Part shown: in pieces, positions 60,356-64,000 of the stretch
How the letters are laid out: each line of letters begins with the position of its first letter
How positions within the stretch are numbered: position 1 is the stretch's first letter
NCBI RefSeq assembly: GCF_000376445.1
Contig: NZ_AQXI01000002.1
Span: forward strand, 427,864 to 491,863
Source: Haladaptatus paucihalophilus DX253
GTDB lineage: Archaea > Halobacteriota > Halobacteria > Halobacteriales > Haladaptataceae
Length of the DNA: 64,000 nt
Reading direction: 5' to 3'
Program-made: the position numbers and the translations under genes
The notes under the pieces: model-generated
What the model saw: only the letters and a program-made list of their open reading frames with translations
The model's database searches: none
Told to the model about the DNA's origin: nothing

Positions 60356-62164
60356 TCAGTTACTCGCGTAGTTCATCTTTCCGAGACGCGGCAGCCACGT
60401 TTCCGGCCATCGGACCTTGGACACCTCGGCTCCCTTCTCCGGGATGTCCCACACGTCGCCCGTCAGGAACGATTGCGTCTGCTTCTCGGCCACGGGGAGC
60501 ATCGGGAGGTCCTGATTCGTGACCCACGCCTGTTCGACGGCGATCTCCGTGACTTTCGCCTCGTCCGTCGCGTGCGACATGGCTTTCAACCGCTCCGACG
60601 GATTGACCGTCATCTCGCCCGACCCGCCGCGTTTCGGGACCGTCACCGTGCCGTGGTTCCCGCCGCGATTTTCGTTCGCCGCCGGATAGTTGTACGTGAA
60701 TCCGCGATAGTTCTCCAACATCATCTGGCGCAGCGAGAAGTACGGGAACGTCGCCTGTCCGCCACCCGGAAGCCAACTCCCCGAGGCGAGGACGAAGTTG
60801 CCGTTCGGCCACACCTGTCCCTGCAGGTTGCCGAAGGTACGGCCGTCCACGCTCGATTTGAACCCGAAGCTGTTGAGCTGATCCACGACGGTCTGTGTCG
60901 CGGTCACCCAGTCCGACCACCCGGACGGAACCTGCACGGGGAGCTTCACGACGTCGCCGTCGCTGTCGTGCCACGTTCCGCCCTGCTTTTTGTATCCAGC
61001 GTCTTTGAGAACCGCCTCGGCCTTTGCGGTCTTCGATTCGGATTTACCGTAGTCCGTGAAGTCGTTCCGGGAATCTCCCAGCCACTTATCGACCGCACTT
61101 GAGGCGATTCCGACGGAGAGTTCGGCGGGCTTCTTCGAGGCGGGTCCGGCGTTCTTGACGATGGCCTTCCGGTCGAGGACGTAGGCGATGGCCTGTCGAA
61201 CCGCGCGGTCGCCCGCGTGCTTGTGGTCGAACTGCGGTACCAAGCCGTAGCCGACGCCCGACGGGAACTTGATCTCCTGCCAACTCTTCGGCAACTGGTC
61301 GAGGATGTGGGGTGGCGTGAACGCGGTGGCGACCGAATCGATTTGGTTGGAGGTCATCGCGTTGTACACCGACTGGTTCCCCTCCATGTACAGGTAGGAG
61401 TACGTCTCGAAGTTGATCTTGTCCGAGTCGGGGTGGTCGTCGCGGCGCTTGGTGACCACCTGTTGTTGACTGGTGCTCTCGAACGCGAACGGGCCGCTCG
61501 CTATCGGTTCCTTCCACGCGAAGTTCTGTAGCTCGTGGAGGCCGGACTTCTCGTCTTTCTCTATCTTGTTCAGGTACTTTCCGAAGACGCTCTTTTTCTG
61601 CTGAACGTGGTTGTTGACGAGCACTTGGAACTTGACGATGGTCTTGTTGACCGGTTGGGAAAAGTGCATGACGACGGTCGAATCGTCCTTCGCCTCGATG
61701 GATTTCGTGTAGTCGGCGTACCCCGTGCCCGTGTGCATGCCGAGTTTCAACTGGGTAACGATGTCGTCCGCGGTAACCGCGTCCCCGTTCGCCCACGTCA
61801 GGCCGTCTCGCAGTTTCATGGTGAACGATTTGTCACCGAACGACCAGTCCGTTACCGCGTACGGGACGAACTCGTTTTTCGCGAGATTGTACTGGGCGAA
61901 GCGGTCGAACAACAGGTTCTGTGACGCCTGTGCGTAACTCGACGGGTTCGAAGGGTTCCACTGAATGTTCGTCGGAACCTGATTCACACGGCTTATGTGT
62001 TTCTTGTCGTATATCTGCGACCCGTCGCCGGTTCCGTCTCCGCCGTTGTCGTCGTCACCCCCGCCGCTACACCCGGCCAGCGCGGCGGCGCCAGCGGTCC
62101 CGGCCATCGCGAGGAGATGCCGACGGCTATATACGTCACTACGACTCGTGGAATCGTCTCTCAT
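60356..62164 (-). CDS. Extracellular solute-binding lipoprotein, family 5
   Basis: 602 aa from ATG 62164. Twin-arginine signal YSRRHLLAMAG and lipobox AALAGCSGG give a lipoprotein outside the membrane, with a Gly/Asp-rich linker. The family 5 binding protein domain spans about 60-580, with the characteristic DGLTWANGDAVTADDIV and VRQAIAYVLDRKAIV sequences. It catches peptides or oligosaccharides for the importer. The promoter region (62165-62326) is divergent with the gene at 62327. The strong Ser/Lys/Gln content is atypical of the acidic proteome but normal for exported lipoproteins. Confidence 0.94.
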   Translation of the reverse strand: MRDDSTSRSDVYSRRHLLAMAGTAGAAALAGCSGGGDDDNGGDGTGDGSQIYDKKHISRVNQVPTNIQWNPSNPSSYAQASQNLLFDRFAQYNLAKNEFVPYAVTDWSFGDKSFTMKLRDGLTWANGDAVTADDIVTQLKLGMHTGTGYADYTKSIEAKDDSTVVMHFSQPVNKTIVKFQVLVNNHVQQKKSVFGKYLNKIEKDEKSGLHELQNFAWKEPIASGPFAFESTSQQQVVTKRRDDHPDSDKINFETYSYLYMEGNQSVYNAMTSNQIDSVATAFTPPHILDQLPKSWQEIKFPSGVGYGLVPQFDHKHAGDRAVRQAIAYVLDRKAIVKNAGPASKKPAELSVGIASSAVDKWLGDSRNDFTDYGKSESKTAKAEAVLKDAGYKKQGGTWHDSDGDVVKLPVQVPSGWSDWVTATQTVVDQLNSFGFKSSVDGRTFGNLQGQVWPNGNFVLASGSWLPGGGQATFPYFSLRQMMLENYRGFTYNYPAANENRGGNHGTVTVPKRGGSGEMTVNPSERLKAMSHATDEAKVTEIAVEQAWVTNQDLPMLPVAEKQTQSFLTGDVWDIPEKGAEVSKVRWPETWLPRLGKMNYASN

Positions 62165-62326
62165 GGTCCAATAGAACCAGAACATTAGTCATAGATAAAT
62201 GTTTGCACACCATCAACCATTACGCTCCGTTCGGGACGAAAAGCGACGTACGGGATAGGACGACGGTACTCGTCCCGAACGAACCGGTTTGCGAACTTTC
62301 TTGACGGAATCGGACGATACGCCGGT

Positions 62327-62560
62327 ATGAACGAATACGACCGGTTCTGGGAGCTCGTCTACGGCGCTCGACGGTACCTCCAGTTGCTGTTGTTCTTCCT
62401 CCTGTTCCTCCTCGTACTTTCGGGGGCCGCACTCGTCTTCGGACAGTCGAACCCCGCGTCGGCCGCGATGCTCCTGGTCGATTTCGCACTCATCGTCGGC
62501 CTCGGGGCGGTCGTCGCCGGTGTGTATTGGTACAGCGTCCGTCGATACGCGAGACGGTAA
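62327..62560 (+). CDS. Small two-helix membrane protein
   Basis: 77 aa. Hydrophilic start MNEYDRFWELVYGARRY, helix 1 LLLFFLLFLLVLSGAALVF (about 20-38), helix 2 AMLLVDFALIVGLGAVVAGV (about 47-66) and a basic end VRRYARR. Codon use is typical. It is of the size and form of many haloarchaeal hypothetical membrane proteins. No partner is apparent. It is convergent with the HEAT-repeat gene, 25 bases apart. Confidence 0.7.
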   Translation: MNEYDRFWELVYGARRYLQLLLFFLLFLLVLSGAALVFGQSNPASAAMLLVDFALIVGLGAVVAGVYWYSVRRYARR

Positions 62561-62584
62561 TCCGCCCGAACCGACCGTCCGCCG

Positions 62585-63505
62585 TCACGCGGTTCGAGAA
62601 TCGTCGGCCGTCCCGTCCGCTGTCGTCCGCGCCAACGACCGAATCTCGTCGTCGAGCGGTGCGTCCCCGTCGGCGAACTCGCGGAGCGGTTCGACAGCGG
62701 TCGGGTCGCCGACGTTACCTAACGCACTGACGGCGTGAACCTGTACGGCCCTGTCCGGGACCGAGAGGCGGTCACACAGCGGTTCGACCGCATTCTCCAC
62801 GGCCTCCGGATTCGCCTCGGAAATCATGTTCACCGCGCAAACGCTCGCCGACAGCACCGCACCGGACCCGTCCTCGATGAGGGCGACGAACCGCGATGCG
62901 TGCGGGCGAACCGACTCGGGGTCGATGGTTGCGACCTCGTAGACGACGTTCGCGACGACGGTTCGAGCGGTGATTTGCCGTCGCAGTTCCTCCCGATAAA
63001 CGTCGGTCACGTGTGCCCGCGGTTCCGCATCGTTCGAAAACGCGTCCGCTCCGCCAGCGGTCGGGTCCGTGGGTTCGGTTTCCATGGCCGTGACGAGTTC
63101 GCCGACGTGCGGGACGAACCACTCGGCGCGTTCGACCGCCAGCACCCGAACGACTTCGGAGGCGAGGGCCGGAATCAGCGGCGTCTCGTGTTCGAGCAGG
63201 GAACAGAGGGACGGAATCGCTTCACGAACGGCTTCCGGCGAGTCCTCCGCGATGGCGGCGAGGACGACCAGCGACTCCCGGAGGACGACGATTCGGTCGT
63301 CGTCGAGCGCCCCGACGAGCGTGGGAACGAGCGGTTCGACGCTATCGAGATCCCGTTCGGCTACCGCCGAGACGAGTCGCGCCGCGTGGGTTCGGACGAG
63401 GTTGTCCTCGCGTTCGAGCGCCGCGCGGAGGCCTTCGGTGTCCACGTCGCCCGGTGAAACTGTTTCCGGGTCGAGTGCCGTGATTTCGTCGTTGTCACCC
63501 GTCAT
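62585..63505 (-). CDS. HEAT-repeat protein
   Basis: 306 aa from ATG 63505. Six to seven HEAT-like helical pairs with repeated [ED]DxxxVR or DRAVQVHAVSALGNVGDPTA patterns, for example LEREDNLVRTHAARLVSAVA, DDDRIVVLRESLVVLAAIAE, and the last unit at residues about 250-290. HEAT proteins are protein-binding scaffolds. An insertion of about 40 hydrophilic residues (near 150-185) breaks the repeat array. The longer upstream frame is in phase but is Arg/Gly-rich and is the shadow of the next gene. Partner unknown. Confidence 0.85.
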   Translation of the reverse strand: MTGDNDEITALDPETVSPGDVDTEGLRAALEREDNLVRTHAARLVSAVAERDLDSVEPLVPTLVGALDDDRIVVLRESLVVLAAIAEDSPEAVREAIPSLCSLLEHETPLIPALASEVVRVLAVERAEWFVPHVGELVTAMETEPTDPTAGGADAFSNDAEPRAHVTDVYREELRRQITARTVVANVVYEVATIDPESVRPHASRFVALIEDGSGAVLSASVCAVNMISEANPEAVENAVEPLCDRLSVPDRAVQVHAVSALGNVGDPTAVEPLREFADGDAPLDDEIRSLARTTADGTADDSRTA

Positions 63506-63594
63506 TCGACCGAAGACGGCGACGCCCGATAGAAATACGTGACGGTCGGCGGAGTCGTCCCGCGACGCCCGTTGGCGATCCGGAGGCCATCCAT

Positions 63595-64000
63595 TCAATC
63601 GAGCAGTTCGGCGAGTCGTCCGGCCACGGTGCGTCCGATGGCCTCCATTCCGGCGTCCCCCGGATGCAACACGTCCACGGTCAGTCCGGTCGCATCCATC
63701 GCCTCGTCGCCGTCGATGACGTGAAGGTTGTCGTGTGGCGACTCGGCGACGACATCCCGTAACGCCGCCCGAAAGTCCGCGGCGCGCCGGGCGTCGTCGT
63801 CCCGAACCACGTCGGCGTGATACGGAAACAGCGTCACGCATGCGACCGGGCGGGTCGGATGCGCACCGGCGACCGCGTTCGCCAGCGCATCCGCGCGGTC
63901 GCGGAACTGCGCGAGCGTGAATCCTCGGTTCGCCATGTTCACCGAGAGCGAGAGGGTTGCGACGTCCCAATCGTCACGACCAGCGAGGTAATCGGCCATG
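63595..64000 (-). CDS. SGNH/GDSL-like hydrolase, C-terminal part, cut by window
   Basis: About 135 residues on the minus strand, open to the right edge; an ATG at 63999 is probably internal since the catalytic Ser block of the family is missing. Visible features are VATLSLSVNMANRGF (block III-like, with Asn), and the closing DVLHPGDAGMEAIGRTVA with the catalytic Asp-x-x-His pair of SGNH hydrolases. Such enzymes are esterases or lipases. The name rests on this Asp-His motif and the fold order. Confidence 0.7.
   Translation of the reverse strand, partial: MADYLAGRDDWDVATLSLSVNMANRGFTLAQFRDRADALANAVAGAHPTRPVACVTLFPYHADVVRDDDARRAADFRAALRDVVAESPHDNLHVIDGDEAMDATGLTVDVLHPGDAGMEAIGRTVAGRLAELLD

Noticed and set aside
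1..64000. CRISPR arrays, rRNA, tRNA, integrase or intact insertion sequence
   Set aside because: No regular direct repeats, no RNA-gene consensus and no transposase or integrase motifs were seen anywhere in the window.

Overview
The window is from a halophilic archaeon of the class Halobacteria. The evidence is the high GC content with strongly GC-rich third codon positions, highly acidic proteins, AT-rich TATA-box promoters placed directly before start codons (leaderless transcripts), Tat-type lipoprotein signals, and typical haloarchaeal families (HalX response regulator, HTH_10 regulators, seven-helix histidine kinases, many UspA proteins). The genus cannot be fixed from the sequence alone. 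No rRNA or tRNA gene, CRISPR array, integrase or intact insertion sequence was recognised.

Layout. 1-4235: a HalX-type response regulator cut by the window edge, and two overlapping seven-helix histidine kinases, the first of which has lost its catalytic residues. 4391-11225: an ABC-2 transporter pair followed by a class II lanthipeptide locus. It consists of a LanM synthetase and four short precursor peptides with a common leader and Cys/Ser/Thr-rich cores; all four precursors are small and three of them were found only by reading the minus strand directly. 11728-12699: two small hypothetical genes.

13042-26925: a probable sulfur-oxidation island. It holds a [4Fe-4S]/NrfD fusion, a large molybdopterin oxidoreductase without a Tat signal and an Mrp-type ATPase in one operon, then a GerW-like protein, membrane proteins and an MFS transporter, a rhodanese/persulfide dioxygenase, an HTH-rhodanese fusion, a sulfide:quinone oxidoreductase and a DUF1641 protein. 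Together they could take sulfide through persulfide and sulfite to sulfate, the last step by a cytoplasm-facing SoeABC-like enzyme. Several promoters here share a TATTG-containing inverted repeat.

27176-39314: housekeeping and stress genes: DUF2270 protein, amino-acid permease fused to UspA domains, MOSC protein, tRNA-binding-domain protein, M20 amidohydrolase, a LeuA/CimA-family synthase with an apparent one-base frameshift at its very start, a CBS protein and the proC-proB-proA proline operon. 39705-46253: small membrane protein, Tat-exported glycoside hydrolase, membrane glycosyltransferase, NAD-dependent epimerase and two tandem UspA genes.

46330-62164: an apparent carbohydrate-related region with a tandem alpha/beta hydrolase, regulators (winged helix, HTH_10, IclR), two Gfo/Idh/MocA dehydrogenases, a sugar-phosphate isomerase/epimerase-like TIM barrel and a complete Dpp/Opp-type ABC importer. 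62327-64000: a small membrane protein, a HEAT-repeat protein and the C-terminal part of an SGNH-like hydrolase cut by the window end.
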